NCBI GenBank assembly: GCA_025358925.1
Contig: JANYHT010000033.1
Location: 62,001 to 126,000, forward strand
Source: Gemmatimonadaceae bacterium
GTDB taxonomy: Bacteria > Gemmatimonadota > Gemmatimonadetes > Gemmatimonadales > Gemmatimonadaceae
Reading direction: 5' to 3'
Length of the DNA stretch: 64,000 nucleotides
In this document: in pieces, positions 9,599-19,600 of the stretch
Numbering within the stretch: the stretch's first letter is position 1
Layout: every line of letters starts with the position of its first letter
The notes under the pieces: model-generated
The model's database searches: none
Told to the model about the DNA's origin: nothing
What the model saw: the letters and a program-made list of their open reading frames with translations, nothing else
Made by a program: the position numbers and the translations under genes

Positions 9599-10667
9599 CG
9601 CGCGGTGACTGACCGAGTGCCGTGCGGTTCGCATCTGTCACCGTACCGCACGTGGGGCAGAATTGGAAAAATGCGTTCTTCGTTGTGCCGCACGATGCAC
9701 ACGCGTCAAACAAACGCAATCCACAAAAGACGCAAAAAGTCGCGGTGCTACCTGGTGATGCAGCGATTTGACGCTCACACCCCGGGCATTGGTGCACCGC
9801 CATTTTTTTGAGCGCATCTTCGAACGCCAGTGAATCGCGGCGCTCACGCTCTGACTGCTGTTCGGTGACGCGTCGCTGCGCGAGATACTGACGCATGGAT
9901 CTCACGGCGTAGCGCGCCGCAACCGCGGTGAGCACAATGCCCACGGCGTAGCGTACATATCCTCCGTAGCTCGGCAAATACGGAACGAGTTCGACGAAAA
10001 ATGTGAACGCGGCGAAGAGTACAAAACCACGGGCGAGCGGCCAATACTCACTCTTGCGTTTGCGCGCCACAAGCCAGCCCGCGACAAGCAGCAGCGGTAA
10101 AGTGATCGCAAGGCGAATCCCAAAAACACCGAGTTCTTGTCGGAAGAGCGCCCGTTGATATTGCGTTTCCACGGCGGCGCTGCGTTCCGCATCACGAGCA
10201 TCTTCGGCTTGTAGCGCCTGTGCTGCGAGCAATAAATCGGCGTCGAGCCGTTCTACCAAACGCTGTGCACCACGCGCTGCGGCTCCCAACGTATCGAGCG
10301 AACGCGTACGACGAAGCACCTCCGGATCCTGTCGCGCGTCCGTCGTGGCGGTCCGCGTTGCAATCCACGCATCAAACTCTGCACGCGCCGACGTGTACGA
10401 ATTCTGTGCAGCCGTGGCCACAAGTCGTTCGCGGTCTTGTTCAGCGGTGCGGTCCTGTTGCAGGTGGCGCAGCGAATCGCGTCGCACGCGGGCCGACGCG
10501 ACCTGCGCCGGATTCATTAACTGTTCGCGCGTCAGCGTCTGCGGTACACCTGGCAAGTCTGCGATGATACGACTGCCAAGGCCGATGAGAAAACCTGCGA
10601 GCGCAACGGACACAACCCACATCGCGATGGCATAGAGTCGTTCAGGAACGCGAAGCGTTTTCAGCAT
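9576..10667 (-). CDS. membrane protein with coiled coil and zinc ribbons
   Basis: 363 residues. A single N-terminal membrane helix (about 12-30) is followed by a long, charged, probably helical segment (about 45-170), then three hydrophobic segments (about 185-255), and a cytosolic tail with paired cysteines: CPGC, CVFC, CASC and CPTC. These eight cysteines fit two zinc-ribbon modules. The frame is open to 10781, but that would overlap murB; the ATG at 10667 gives a 34-base gap from the murB stop and begins with the hydrophobic helix. Function is unknown. It probably shares a transcript with murB. Confidence 0.75.
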   Translation of the reverse strand: MLKTLRVPERLYAIAMWVVSVALAGFLIGLGSRIIADLPGVPQTLTREQLMNPAQVASARVRRDSLRHLQQDRTAEQDRERLVATAAQNSYTSARAEFDAWIATRTATTDARQDPEVLRRTRSLDTLGAAARGAQRLVERLDADLLLAAQALQAEDARDAERSAAVETQYQRALFRQELGVFGIRLAITLPLLLVAGWLVARKRKSEYWPLARGFVLFAAFTFFVELVPYLPSYGGYVRYAVGIVLTAVAARYAVRSMRQYLAQRRVTEQQSERERRDSLAFEDALKKMAVHQCPGCERQIAASPGSTATFCVFCGLRLFDACASCGTTKNAFFQFCPTCGTVTDANRTALGQSPRVTTVAQP

Positions 10668-10701
10668 CTGGACAACCGAGTGGCAGGCATGTTGGACGCG
10701 C

Positions 10702-11643
10702 TCAAAATTCACCGATGAAGCCGATCTCTGGTTCGAGCTCGTGGCCGCAGTGCTCTTGCACGGCGTGCTGCGCATGCGCAATCACGGCGCGTACATCTGC
10801 CGCTGACGCCTGGCCCACGTTCACCATGATATTGGCGTGAATGTACGAAATTTGCGCGTCGCCAATACGAAACCCCTTCAAACCGCATTGATCGATAAGC
10901 CGTCCCGCGCCAACACCTTCAATCTTCTTGAAAATTGATCCCGCACTCGGATGTACGGCTAACCATGGATGTCGAGATCCGCGCCACGACAGATTTTCCT
11001 GCAACACTTTCTGCAATGCCGCTGGGTCAGCGCGAAGTAACTGGAACGTAGCGCTTAAAATGACGTCCCGCGTGTGATGAAAGACTGATTCGTCATAACC
11101 AAACTTGATGTAATCGGCGTTGACGGTTCGACGCGCACCATCTTCCGCGAGAATCTCGCACGAGGCAAACACCTCGGCGATAAACATGGTGCGCGCGCGC
11201 TCGGGTGCCGGCGACAAGAAGTGCAAGTTTTGCCATAGCGCCCCACCAACTGTGCTCGGAATGCCGATGTAGTGCTCAAGACCCGACCAACCGAGTCGCA
11301 CGGTATCGAGCACGAGGTCCTGCATCACGGCACCACTTTCCGACCAAAGCACTCCGTCATGGCTGATGGTGTGCGCCGCCGCGCGATTGCGGATGACCAA
11401 TCCTCGCACGCCGCGGTCGCCAACGAGAATGTTGGCGCCTAAGCCGAGGACGAACCACGGAATGTTGAGCGCGCGCGCCGCGGTAATCGCGGTGGCCAGA
11501 TCATTGCTTGACGTGGCGTCATACAGCACATCGGCTGGACCACCAACGCGAAACGTGGTGAATGGCGCGAGTGGTTCACGCACACGCAGACGCGCGGGGT
11601 GAAGGGAAGCGGCGAGTACGGCGGCGATTTCGTCGGGCGTCAT
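10702..11643 (-). CDS. murB: UDP-N-acetylenolpyruvoylglucosamine reductase MurB
   Basis: 313 residues. MurB reduces UDP-GlcNAc-enolpyruvate to UDP-MurNAc with NADPH and FAD in the cytosol, the second committed step of peptidoglycan synthesis. The FAD-binding part shows TTFRVGGPAD (about 29-38) and LGLGANILVGDRGVRG (about 66-81). The catalytic serine region is HPSAGSIFKK and the catalytic glutamate lies in ELEPEIGF at the extreme C-terminus. It is not in a division cluster here; the neighbours are a zinc-ribbon membrane protein downstream and a small exported protein gene 47 bases upstream, all on the minus strand. Confidence 0.93.
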   Translation of the reverse strand: MTPDEIAAVLAASLHPARLRVREPLAPFTTFRVGGPADVLYDATSSNDLATAITAARALNIPWFVLGLGANILVGDRGVRGLVIRNRAAAHTISHDGVLWSESGAVMQDLVLDTVRLGWSGLEHYIGIPSTVGGALWQNLHFLSPAPERARTMFIAEVFASCEILAEDGARRTVNADYIKFGYDESVFHHTRDVILSATFQLLRADPAALQKVLQENLSWRGSRHPWLAVHPSAGSIFKKIEGVGAGRLIDQCGLKGFRIGDAQISYIHANIMVNVGQASAADVRAVIAHAQHAVQEHCGHELEPEIGFIGEF

Positions 11644-11690
11644 GCGGGAAAGTAAGCGAAGCGGAGCAACGTGGCCGATTCTCGCAACCG

Positions 11691-12113
11691 TTATTTGCGC
11701 CGTGCAATCGTGATCACTTCGATCACGCCCATCTCATGTCCCGGACCTCGCATCTGGATGGCGCGGTTTTGGTCCAAGTACTTGAGCTCGACGATGAAGG
11801 ACGTTTTTACCGTCTTCAAGTCGTCGAGCGACTGCTGCCGTTTGTCGTCGATGTACACCACGACCTCTCTCGCGCCGCCGCCGTCGCCCATCATCGTTGC
11901 GGTCGAGTTACGACCATTGCGTGGCGAGAGCCATAGTGGTCGCAATGTCTGCACGACGTCGTACGCGGTATTCACGCCGCCGCTGATCTCCACAATGTCA
12001 TCTCGACTAATGCGATTGCGATCACCGCGCTGCTTTTGCGCGTGGACGGGTTGCGGAGTAAAGATCACAGCAGCGCTGGCGAACAGCACTCCGACGAGCA
12101 GGAATCGACGCAT
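11691..12113 (-). CDS. small exported protein resembling a TonB plug domain
   Basis: 140 residues with a signal peptide cleaved near PVHAQ (about 25). The mature part follows the order 'I-x-x-D-I ... AYDVVQTLRPLWL ... VVVYIDDKRQQSLDDLKTV ... VELKYLDQNRAIQMRGPGHEMGVIEV', which matches the strand-helix order of a TonB-receptor plug domain: a short name-like strand, a loop-forming LRP-x-WL, and a final GVIEV strand. No barrel follows, so it is a free-standing plug-like protein of the periplasm. The call is by pattern and its role is unknown. It lies 47 bases upstream of murB, on the same strand. Confidence 0.66.
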   Translation of the reverse strand: MRRFLLVGVLFASAAVIFTPQPVHAQKQRGDRNRISRDDIVEISGGVNTAYDVVQTLRPLWLSPRNGRNSTATMMGDGGGAREVVVYIDDKRQQSLDDLKTVKTSFIVELKYLDQNRAIQMRGPGHEMGVIEVITIARRK

Positions 12114-12174
12114 CGTGGGCCTCGGCGTGTAGGTGGGAGCTATGAGTGTACGTTCCGCCGAACGGCGCGTCTAG

Positions 12175-13524
12175 TCAGGCCGATCGTGCGACGCGCACGA
12201 TCGCCATCACGCTCAGATCAACATCGGCTGTGGTGGTGGCCCACGATGACACGCTGATGCGCATCGCCGTGCGACCTTGCCATTCCGTAATGCCAGCCCA
12301 ACACGTGCCATCGGCCTGCACCGCCTCGATGATTCGTTGTGTTGTCGCCGAATCACCAAAGGCTACGAGTACCTGATTCAGTACGACATCGTTGAGAATC
12401 TCAAAACCCGCTGCCGACAGTTGCGTGGCAAAGCGCGCTGCATGCGCACAGCAGCGTTCGACTAACTCCGCCACACCAGCGCGTCCGAGCTGTCGCAGTG
12501 CGGCCCATACCTCAACCCCACGTGCGCGACGCGATAACTCGGGCGTGAAGTCTGCCGGATTACGTTGCGAGGACGCGGTGGGCAGATACGCTGCCGTGAT
12601 CGCCATCGCCGCCTGCAATGCATGGGGATCGCGCACGATCGCGAGCCCGCTGTCGTAGGGCACGTTAAGCCATTTGTGTGCATCGGTTGCCCACGAGTCG
12701 GCGGACTCCATGCCGGATGTTAGATGCGCATACTTTGGCGAGGCAGCAGCCCACAATCCGAATGCGCCGTCGACATGCACCCATGCATCGGCGGCGCTGG
12801 CAAGATCGACAATATCAGCAATGGGATCCGCGCTACCCGTATTTACATTGCCGACTTGCGTACACACGATGGTGGGGCCGACCAGCGCAGGAAATTGATC
12901 GATACGCATGCGCCCTTGTCCGTCCACCGGAACATGCGTCACGCGCGAGCGGCCCAGTCCGAGCATGCCGAGTGCTTTCGTCACACTGGGATGTACCTCG
13001 TCACTGACGATCACGGTGATCGGCGGGGCGCCAAAGAGTCCGTCCCCTTCAACGTTCCATCCGGCACGTTCGAGCACCGCGTGTCGTGCTGCAGCAAGCG
13101 CGCTGAAATTCGCCACCGTCGCACCGGTGACAAATGCTGCACCGCACTGCGGCGGCAGCCCCAGCACGTCGAGCGTCCAACGCATGGCGGTGGCCTCGAT
13201 CTGCGCCGTGGCTGGCGTCGCGCGATAAATCGCCGAATTTTGGTCCCATGCGGTGGCAAGCCAACTGGCCGCAACGGTGACGGGCAATGCGCCGCCGATG
13301 ACGAAGCCAAAAAAGCGCGGTCCCGCCATGGCGACCGAGGCTGGCGATGCAACGTCGTCGAGCAGCGCGATCACCGCGTGTGGATCACACGGTCTTTCGG
13401 GTAACGGACCGTCGAGCAGCGTAAGTGCGGCTAACGCGGCGGCGGTTGGCGCAACGCCTCGTGCATCCAAGCCTTCGAGGTAACAGATGGCGCGATTCGC
13501 TGTGGCTTCGAGGAGTGGTCGCAT
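12175..13524 (-). CDS. PLP-dependent group II amino-acid decarboxylase
   Basis: 449 residues. This is the aromatic-L-amino-acid/glutamate decarboxylase family, cytosolic, pyridoxal-phosphate dependent. The PLP lysine is K284 in DAHKWLN, the cofactor-stacking histidine region is DEVHPSVTKA, and HVDGAFGLWA carries the Asp that binds the pyridine nitrogen. FVTGATVANFSAL matches the family motif for the phosphate-binding loop. The substrate cannot be read from the sequence. It is monocistronic as far as can be seen, with 133 bases before the M16 peptidase gene on the other strand. Confidence 0.88.
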   Translation of the reverse strand: MRPLLEATANRAICYLEGLDARGVAPTAAALAALTLLDGPLPERPCDPHAVIALLDDVASPASVAMAGPRFFGFVIGGALPVTVAASWLATAWDQNSAIYRATPATAQIEATAMRWTLDVLGLPPQCGAAFVTGATVANFSALAAARHAVLERAGWNVEGDGLFGAPPITVIVSDEVHPSVTKALGMLGLGRSRVTHVPVDGQGRMRIDQFPALVGPTIVCTQVGNVNTGSADPIADIVDLASAADAWVHVDGAFGLWAAASPKYAHLTSGMESADSWATDAHKWLNVPYDSGLAIVRDPHALQAAMAITAAYLPTASSQRNPADFTPELSRRARGVEVWAALRQLGRAGVAELVERCCAHAARFATQLSAAGFEILNDVVLNQVLVAFGDSATTQRIIEAVQADGTCWAGITEWQGRTAMRISVSSWATTTADVDLSVMAIVRVARSA

Positions 13525-13657
13525 GGTGCTCTAGTTTACGTGTAGCGGCAGCCGTCGCCAATGTGCCATCGTACGTTGTTGCTCGGACCTCTGCCTCGAA
13601 CGCTGGGGTATCGAGCCAGCAACTAGCGCCAACAATCATTCCCTCAGACGTCAACGG

Positions 13658-15112
13658 ATGCTTGCTCATCTCGGTGTCTTCGCGCCACGATTTCTGCGAC
13701 GCGCGCAGCGCCTCGCTGTTGTTGCAGCGTGTGTTGCTCTCGTGCAGCCGGCGCTCACGACACACGCGCTGCATGCACAATCGCGCGCAGAACTCGACAA
13801 AGTGCTTCGTCGCAAAGTGCTCGCGAATGGCATGGAAATAATCGTCGTGGAGAATCACGGCATTCCGCTCGCCACGCTGGAGATTGATGTGCGCAATGGC
13901 GCGTTCACACAGCCGCCAGAGTTCAACGGTCTCGCACACATGTACGAGCACATGTTTTTCAAAGCGAACAAAGATTTGCCTGACGCCGAAGCCTTCACTG
14001 ATCGTTCCGCCGAACTTGGTGCGAAGTTCAATGGCAGCACACAAGAAGAGCGTGTAAACTATTTCCTCACCCTACCGGCAGACTCCGTCGAAGGGGGATT
14101 GCGATTTCTCGCCAGTGCGTTGCGTACGCCGCTTTTTCGCGATGACGAACTCGCGCAAGAAAAAGAAGTGGTGCTCGGCGAATACGATCGTAATGAAGCG
14201 CAGCCGAGTTTTGCGTTCAATCAACGTGCCACCGAGCTCTTGTATCCCGGACAATCCAGTCGCAAGAATACCATTGGTGATCGCTCGGTGCTGAAGAACG
14301 TCACGCCAGCGCAGATGCGCGTCATTCAAGGCAAGTATTACGTACCCAATAACAGCGCGCTCATCGTTACCGGCGATGTATATGCGGACAAGATCTTTGC
14401 GTTGGCCGAGAAAGTGTATGGAGATTGGCCGCGTGGTGCTGATCCGTTTATCGCTGATCCGATTCCGCCCATTCCAGCGCTCAGTGGCAATAAAGCACTC
14501 ATCGTTGAGGAACCGATCAACGCCGTCGCGGTCCTGGTGCAGTGGCAGGGACCGAGTGTTCGCAAAGATCCGGCGTCGACTTACGCGGCCGACGTCTTTA
14601 GCGATGTGTTGAACACGCCGGGGTCGACGTTCCAAAAGCATCTGGTTGATAGCGGACTGTGGCAGGGTGTGGGTGTGAATTATTACACGCTTAATCAGGT
14701 CGGTCCAATTTCGATCAGCGGGCAAACCACACCCGAAAAATTGCGGCCCGCGCTGGCAGCGCTTGAAAAGGAGATCGCGCGCTTTACCGATCCGACATAC
14801 ATCACAACGGCGGAGCTCGAAGCTGTGAAGACGTCGCGCACGGTGACGAGCGCCTTTGGCATTGAAAAAGCGTCAGAAATTGCGCATACGATTGGCTTCT
14901 GGTGGAGCGTCGCAAACATTGACTATTTCATGGGATACACCGATCAAATGGCGCAGCAGCGGATTTCGGATCTGATGCGATACACGACAACGTACGTCGC
15001 CGGTAAACCACGGCTGACGAGTGTCTTGCTTTCACCGGATGCGCGCAAGGGTCTCGCGCTGACGGAAGCCGAGTTAATGATGCCGACCAAGACACCAACG
15101 GTGCGGCCGTGA
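13658..15112 (+). CDS. exported M16 zinc peptidase, catalytic subunit
   Basis: 484 residues. The N-terminus is basic then hydrophobic and ends at HALHAQ (about 41), so the protein is exported to the periplasm. The inverted zinc motif HxxEH is present as H94-M-Y-E97-H98, and the downstream glutamate that completes the metal site is in the expected helix (EKEVVLGEYDRNEAQ, about 165-180). The two-domain M16 length is normal. Its stop overlaps the GTG of the next M16 gene (GTGA), which lacks the zinc motif; such catalytic/non-catalytic pairs form heterodimers in M16B peptidases. Substrates are unknown, probably peptides. Confidence 0.9.
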   Translation: MLAHLGVFAPRFLRRAQRLAVVAACVALVQPALTTHALHAQSRAELDKVLRRKVLANGMEIIVVENHGIPLATLEIDVRNGAFTQPPEFNGLAHMYEHMFFKANKDLPDAEAFTDRSAELGAKFNGSTQEERVNYFLTLPADSVEGGLRFLASALRTPLFRDDELAQEKEVVLGEYDRNEAQPSFAFNQRATELLYPGQSSRKNTIGDRSVLKNVTPAQMRVIQGKYYVPNNSALIVTGDVYADKIFALAEKVYGDWPRGADPFIADPIPPIPALSGNKALIVEEPINAVAVLVQWQGPSVRKDPASTYAADVFSDVLNTPGSTFQKHLVDSGLWQGVGVNYYTLNQVGPISISGQTTPEKLRPALAALEKEIARFTDPTYITTAELEAVKTSRTVTSAFGIEKASEIAHTIGFWWSVANIDYFMGYTDQMAQQRISDLMRYTTTYVAGKPRLTSVLLSPDARKGLALTEAELMMPTKTPTVRP

Positions 15113-16494
15113 GCGCGCGTGCTGTGTGGGGCGCGCTCGCGTTGACGCTGAGTGCGTCGACAATCGCGGCGCAGGGCTCGGCGAAACGCGTGCCGTCTAT
15201 TCGCCAGGTGCTCAAGCCGGTGGCCGAGGCACCGTTGTCTCCGGCCGTGATGGGCGACGACTCGCTGACCTCGCGTTTTGATGTGAGTGGAATTCCCGTC
15301 ATTCTGCGTCGCGTGACCGCGAACAATGTTGTCGCCGCCAATTTGTATCTGCTTGGTGGTGTGCGGCAGTTTACGCCGCAAACACAGGGGACTGAATCTT
15401 TTTTACTCGAGGTCAGCGAGCGCGGCACGCAAAAATATCCTCGTGACGTACTGCGGGCGAAGATGGCGCGCTTAGGCAGCGCCATTGGTGTAAGTGCGGG
15501 CTTGGACTGGACAACAATCGCCCTGCGTTCTACGGTACCGGGTTTTGATTCGACTTGGGCGATTCTTGCCGATCGCGTGATCGCGCCACGGTTAGAGGTG
15601 GCTGACGTCGAGTTAGTTCGAGATCAATTTCTGACAGCGCTTAAGCAAAAAAATGACAGTCCCGATGCGTTGCTCGACAACCTTGCCGACAGCATCACGT
15701 TTGTTGGTCATCCGTACGCGCTTGATCCAATCGGCACGACGGAGTCGTTGACCAAACTGACGGTTGCCGATCTGCGCGCGTACCAGGCGCAACAGATGGT
15801 CACGTCGCGCATGGTGCTCGTTGTGGTGGGCAATGTCTCGCGCACGCGTGTGGAAAAGTTGGTGCGCGAATCGATCGGGCGCCTGTCGCGCGGCGCTTAC
15901 GCGTGGACGCCGCCACCGCCGCCAGCAACGTTGCCGACGGCATACGCGATTGCGAAACGCACGCTGCCCACGAACTATCTGCAAGGCTACTACAAAGGAC
16001 CACCCGCTACTTCGAAAGACTACACGGCGCTTCGGCTCGCCGCCGCAGTTCTGTCTGGCCGCTTGTTTGCCGAAGTGCGTGGCCGTCGCAACTTGTCGTA
16101 CGAAGTAAACGCGGCGTTTGTCGAGCGCGCATTTGCCTTGGGCGGGTTGTATGTGACGACGACGTCGCCGGACGACGTGTTAGCGATCATGCGACAGCAA
16201 ATTCAGGATCTCAGCAGCGGGATGATCACGACGGATGGACTTGAGCGATTGGTGCAACAGTTCATTGTGAACTATTATCTCGACAACGAAACGAACGCCG
16301 ATCAAGCTAACTTGCTCGCCCGTGCACAGTTGTATCAGGGCGATTTTCGTCGCGCCGCGCACTTTGTGGATGATCTGCGTGCAGTAACACCGGATGACAT
16401 TCGCCAAGCCGCCGCAAAGTACATGACGAATGTACGATGGGCATATGTAGGGGATCCGGCCCGGGTCACGCCGGCGAGACTCATGCGTTTTTAG
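15109..16494 (+). CDS. exported M16 peptidase-like partner without zinc motif
   Basis: 461 residues with a short exported N-terminus (ends near TIAAQG). The fold-typical segments of M16 proteins are present (SRMVLVVVGN; RRNLSYEVNAAF, which holds the Arg/Tyr pair of M16 C-terminal domains), but the zinc motif place reads LLEVSERGT with no HxxEH. This is the usual non-catalytic partner of the peptidase encoded just upstream, with which it is coupled by a GTGA overlap. The Arg/Tyr pair supports its supplying substrate-contact residues to the heterodimer. Confidence 0.88.
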   Translation: MSARAVWGALALTLSASTIAAQGSAKRVPSIRQVLKPVAEAPLSPAVMGDDSLTSRFDVSGIPVILRRVTANNVVAANLYLLGGVRQFTPQTQGTESFLLEVSERGTQKYPRDVLRAKMARLGSAIGVSAGLDWTTIALRSTVPGFDSTWAILADRVIAPRLEVADVELVRDQFLTALKQKNDSPDALLDNLADSITFVGHPYALDPIGTTESLTKLTVADLRAYQAQQMVTSRMVLVVVGNVSRTRVEKLVRESIGRLSRGAYAWTPPPPPATLPTAYAIAKRTLPTNYLQGYYKGPPATSKDYTALRLAAAVLSGRLFAEVRGRRNLSYEVNAAFVERAFALGGLYVTTTSPDDVLAIMRQQIQDLSSGMITTDGLERLVQQFIVNYYLDNETNADQANLLARAQLYQGDFRRAAHFVDDLRAVTPDDIRQAAAKYMTNVRWAYVGDPARVTPARLMRF

Positions 16495-17342
16495 TGGCGA
16501 CACTCTCCGTTGATTTGGCGTACACGCGGTACTCGGACATCGGCGTGGCGCTGTTACAGGATACGGCAACGGGCACCATCAACGCGCAACTCATCGCCGT
16601 TCCGTTCTCGGGGACGCCCACGGTCGAGGCTCTCACCACCTGGCTCAATACGACCGCACGTGCGAACGATGTGCGATGCCTGCTTATTGATGGGCCACTC
16701 GGATGGAAATCTCCAACCAGTAGTGAGTTACATTCGCGACACAGCGAACGCGCGTTACGTACGCCAGGGAAAACGGGACTACCGCCAGACGGTGTAAAGC
16801 CTACACCGTATTTGGGGTTCACGTGCTTTTCGATCGCTCTGTTTGAAATGCTGACCGCACGCGGCTGGGTATTGCCGGGCGCGGAAGATGTGGCGCATGG
16901 TGTTGCGCGTGAAAACTCACGCATGATTAGTGAGACGTTCCCCACTGCGGCATGGCGTCGACTGGGCCTTGCATCACTGTCTGGTAAGAAACGCGGCCGC
17001 GACCAACGCGTGGAGGTTGCGGAAGCACTTCGGCGGCTGCAAGAGCGTGTCGATCTCCGTGTTGACCGCACGCCGAACCACGATGAGATCCAGGCGCTGG
17101 TGGCTGGTGTCGCAGGCGTTTGGTGGGAGCGAGGCGCGTCAGCGCGTGTGAAATGGCACGGAGAACCACCATTCCGTCTCGACGGCGCGTGGCGCGAAGG
17201 TTACATCATCACGCCAGAGCAGCCCCGTCTTCTCGATGCCATCCTCCATGATCCCCCCGCTGTCGCGTCGTCGATTCTTGACTCTCAGCGCGGCCTCAGC
17301 CGCCGTCGCAGCGTGCGCGCCGCTCCGCACGCCATCACATAG
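16494..17342 (+). CDS. DUF429-type protein
   Basis: 282 residues. It begins SVDLAYTRYSDIGV, has a strand that ends in the acidic IDGPLGW, then TPYLGFTCFSIALFE and a C-terminal HDEIQALVAGVAGVWW, which is the layout of DUF429 proteins, predicted RNase H-like nucleases. The GTG at 16494 shares its G with the stop of the previous gene and is preferred to the ATG at 16437, which would run inside that gene. The last 36 codons overlap the start of the SGNH hydrolase gene in another frame. The sequence of this tail looks fortuitous ([14 protein letters not shown]), so the ancestral protein may have been shorter. Confidence 0.68.
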   Translation: MATLSVDLAYTRYSDIGVALLQDTATGTINAQLIAVPFSGTPTVEALTTWLNTTARANDVRCLLIDGPLGWKSPTSSELHSRHSERALRTPGKTGLPPDGVKPTPYLGFTCFSIALFEMLTARGWVLPGAEDVAHGVARENSRMISETFPTAAWRRLGLASLSGKKRGRDQRVEVAEALRRLQERVDLRVDRTPNHDEIQALVAGVAGVWWERGASARVKWHGEPPFRLDGAWREGYIITPEQPRLLDAILHDPPAVASSILDSQRGLSRRRSVRAAPHAIT

Positions 17343-17991
17343 CAGCCGGATGACTACACCCGAAGGTCACGTCGTCCTGTTTCAAGGCGATTCGATTACG
17401 GATGCAGGACGCAGCCGCACCAACCTCAATGTCAACGCTACAGCCGCACTCGGCAACGGTTATCCGTTACTCATTGCGGCGGCGATACTCGAATCGCAGC
17501 CAGCCATTGGATGGCAGTTTTACAATCGCGGCGTAAGCGGTAACAAAGTGCCTGATCTCGACGCGCGGTGGGCGGTGGATGCGCTGGCCATCAAGCCGCA
17601 TGTACTAAGCGTGCTAGTTGGAGTGAATGATTATTGGCACACGAAAACGAACGGCTACACGGGCACGACTGCCGACTATGAGACGCAATTTATCGCACTT
17701 CTCGCGCGAACGCGCGCGGCGTCATCGAGCGTGCGACTAGTGGTGCTTGAGCCGTTTGTGCTTCGGCTCGGTGCGGTCGACGCGAGCTGGTTTCCCGCGT
17801 TCGATGATCGTCGCGCGGCAGCTGCACGCGTTGCCGCGGCCGCAGGCGCGACGTGGGTGCCGTTGCAACAACCATTCGACGCGGCTGCGAAAACCACGGG
17901 TCCGGCGTATTGGGCTGCAGACGGCGTGCATCCCACTGCTGCTGGACATGCGCTCATTGCTGAACGCTGGCGCGTCGCGACCCGTATCTGA
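17236..17991 (+). CDS. Tat-exported SGNH/GDSL hydrolase
   Basis: 251 residues. It starts with a twin-arginine signal ([18 protein letters not shown]); the Cys after AAVAA could be a lipidation site. The catalytic blocks are clear: block [10 protein letters not shown] with the nucleophile Ser, Gly in block II (RGVSGN), block III GVND, and block [11 protein letters not shown] with the Asp-His pair. Such enzymes act on esters or acetylated sugars in the periplasm; the substrate is unknown. Two ATGs (17236 and 17248) are possible. The first 107 bases overlap the end of the DUF429 gene. The next gene, 44 bases on, is also Tat-exported and sugar-related. Confidence 0.87.
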   Translation: MPSSMIPPLSRRRFLTLSAASAAVAACAPLRTPSHSSRMTTPEGHVVLFQGDSITDAGRSRTNLNVNATAALGNGYPLLIAAAILESQPAIGWQFYNRGVSGNKVPDLDARWAVDALAIKPHVLSVLVGVNDYWHTKTNGYTGTTADYETQFIALLARTRAASSSVRLVVLEPFVLRLGAVDASWFPAFDDRRAAAARVAAAAGATWVPLQQPFDAAAKTTGPAYWAADGVHPTAAGHALIAERWRVATRI

Positions 17992-18035
17992 CGATTCAGT
18001 TCGTTGGCCTCCCTTACTCTCCCCTCGATCAGCAC

Positions 18036-19598
18036 ATGTCCAATTCATACTCGCGTCGCGACTTCGTTGGCGACTCCACCAAGTTGGCGGCCGGTGCGAT
18101 GATTGTGCCGCGTCACATGCTTGGCGCACCGATCACACGCACACCGAAAGCAAAACTGAACATCGCTTGTGTTGGTATTGGTGGCATGGGCATGAATAAC
18201 ATGGCGATGATGACCGGCGAGAATATCGTGGCGGTATGCGATGTTGATTTTCCGTACGTCGAGCGCGGCATTTGGGGACGTATGCATCCGGCCAAAGGCG
18301 AGCCAACGGCGAGTGCAATTGCTTTGTCGGACGCGTACACGAAAGCAGCGAAGTACAATGACTTTCGCGTGATGCTCGACACGCAAAAGGATATTGACGC
18401 CGTCCTTGTGGCGACGCCCGATCACATGCACGCCACAATCGCGTATCGCGCGATGTCGCTCAAGAAACATGTCTATGTGCAAAAACCACTCACATATTCT
18501 GTCTACGAAGCGCGCTTGTTGGCAAAAACAGCGCGCGAGATGGGTGTCGTCACGCAAATGGGCAATCAGGGGCATTCGTCGGAAGGTACACGTCGCATCA
18601 ACGAGCTCATTGCATCCGGCGTGATTGGCAAAGTGCATGAGGTGCATGTGTGGACGGATCGTCCGGTTGGATATTGGGCACAAGGCATTCCGCGGCCGAC
18701 CAATCCGAATGCGCCACCAGCTGTCGTGGCGGCGCCTTCGGCTAACGCGACACCGGCGGCAGCACCGCCACGACCATGGCCCGGTCCAACCCCTCCGCGA
18801 CAGTGGAATCAACGCACGGTGGATCGTGCAACACTCGCCGCGATGGCGTCAACGCAGCAGACACCACCGCCAGGACTCGAGTGGGATCTCTATCTCGGCG
18901 CGGCGCAGGAAATTCCGTATCACCCTGCGTACCACCCGTTCAGTTGGCGCGGATGGACGGACTTCGGCGTTGGTGCGATTGGCGATATGGGTGCACACCT
19001 CATCGATCAACCGTTTTGGGCGCTCGGTCTTGACTATCCCACGAGTATTTCTGCGTCGTCGAGTCCGTGGGGTGGTAACGCGACCAATCCGTCGACGTAT
19101 CCAATGGCCACCCTCGTACAATACGAATTTGCGGCGCGTGGATCGCAACCACCGGTGAAACTGTACTGGTACGACGGTGGACTGATGCCACCGCGTCCCG
19201 CGCAGTTGCCCGACGATGTGGTGTTACCGCGTGGTGACGGCGGCGGCGGCGTGTTTATCGGCGAGAAGGGCATTCTCACGTACAGCACTTACGGCAACGA
19301 ACCAAAAGTCTATCCGGAAGCCATCGCCAAGAAGGCCGAGCACGTGCCGAAAACATTTGTGCGCGTTGATATTCCGCATGAGCACAACTGGATTGCCGCG
19401 TGCAAGGGAGAGGTACCTGTCAGTTCACCATTTGAATACGCCGCAAAACTGACCGAGACAATGTTGCTCGGCATCGTGGCGCTGAAAACTGGACAGGGTC
19501 GCAAACTGTACTACGATGGCGCCAAAATGAAGGTGACCAACATTCCGGAAGCGAATACCTATCTGACACGCGTATATCGGAAAGGGTGGGAGCTGTAG
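18036..19598 (+). CDS. Tat-exported Gfo/Idh/MocA oxidoreductase
   Basis: 520 residues. The N-terminus carries a twin-arginine motif (SRRDF) and hydrophobic stretch ending near residue 32. The Rossmann fold starts at [11 protein letters not shown] (about 42-52), followed by [10 protein letters not shown] and [16 protein letters not shown], where the lysine of the EKP-type motif is kept (here QKP). Around residues 225-285 there is a Pro/Ala-rich insertion, then the substrate domain. The family reduces or oxidises sugars and cyclitols with NAD(P); exported members often carry a bound cofactor. It opens a probable operon with the VOC and mutarotase genes. Confidence 0.9.
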   Translation: MSNSYSRRDFVGDSTKLAAGAMIVPRHMLGAPITRTPKAKLNIACVGIGGMGMNNMAMMTGENIVAVCDVDFPYVERGIWGRMHPAKGEPTASAIALSDAYTKAAKYNDFRVMLDTQKDIDAVLVATPDHMHATIAYRAMSLKKHVYVQKPLTYSVYEARLLAKTAREMGVVTQMGNQGHSSEGTRRINELIASGVIGKVHEVHVWTDRPVGYWAQGIPRPTNPNAPPAVVAAPSANATPAAAPPRPWPGPTPPRQWNQRTVDRATLAAMASTQQTPPPGLEWDLYLGAAQEIPYHPAYHPFSWRGWTDFGVGAIGDMGAHLIDQPFWALGLDYPTSISASSSPWGGNATNPSTYPMATLVQYEFAARGSQPPVKLYWYDGGLMPPRPAQLPDDVVLPRGDGGGGVFIGEKGILTYSTYGNEPKVYPEAIAKKAEHVPKTFVRVDIPHEHNWIAACKGEVPVSSPFEYAAKLTETMLLGIVALKTGQGRKLYYDGAKMKVTNIPEANTYLTRVYRKGWEL

Positions 19599-19600
19599 TT

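Noticed and set aside
12724-13404. 226-codon plus-strand frame
   Set aside because: Antisense to the PLP decarboxylase, which has a clear PLP lysine and family motifs.
16795-16815. Palindrome ACGGTGTA-N5-TACACCGT
   Set aside because: Inside the DUF429 coding sequence and isolated; no link to a regulator or promoter.
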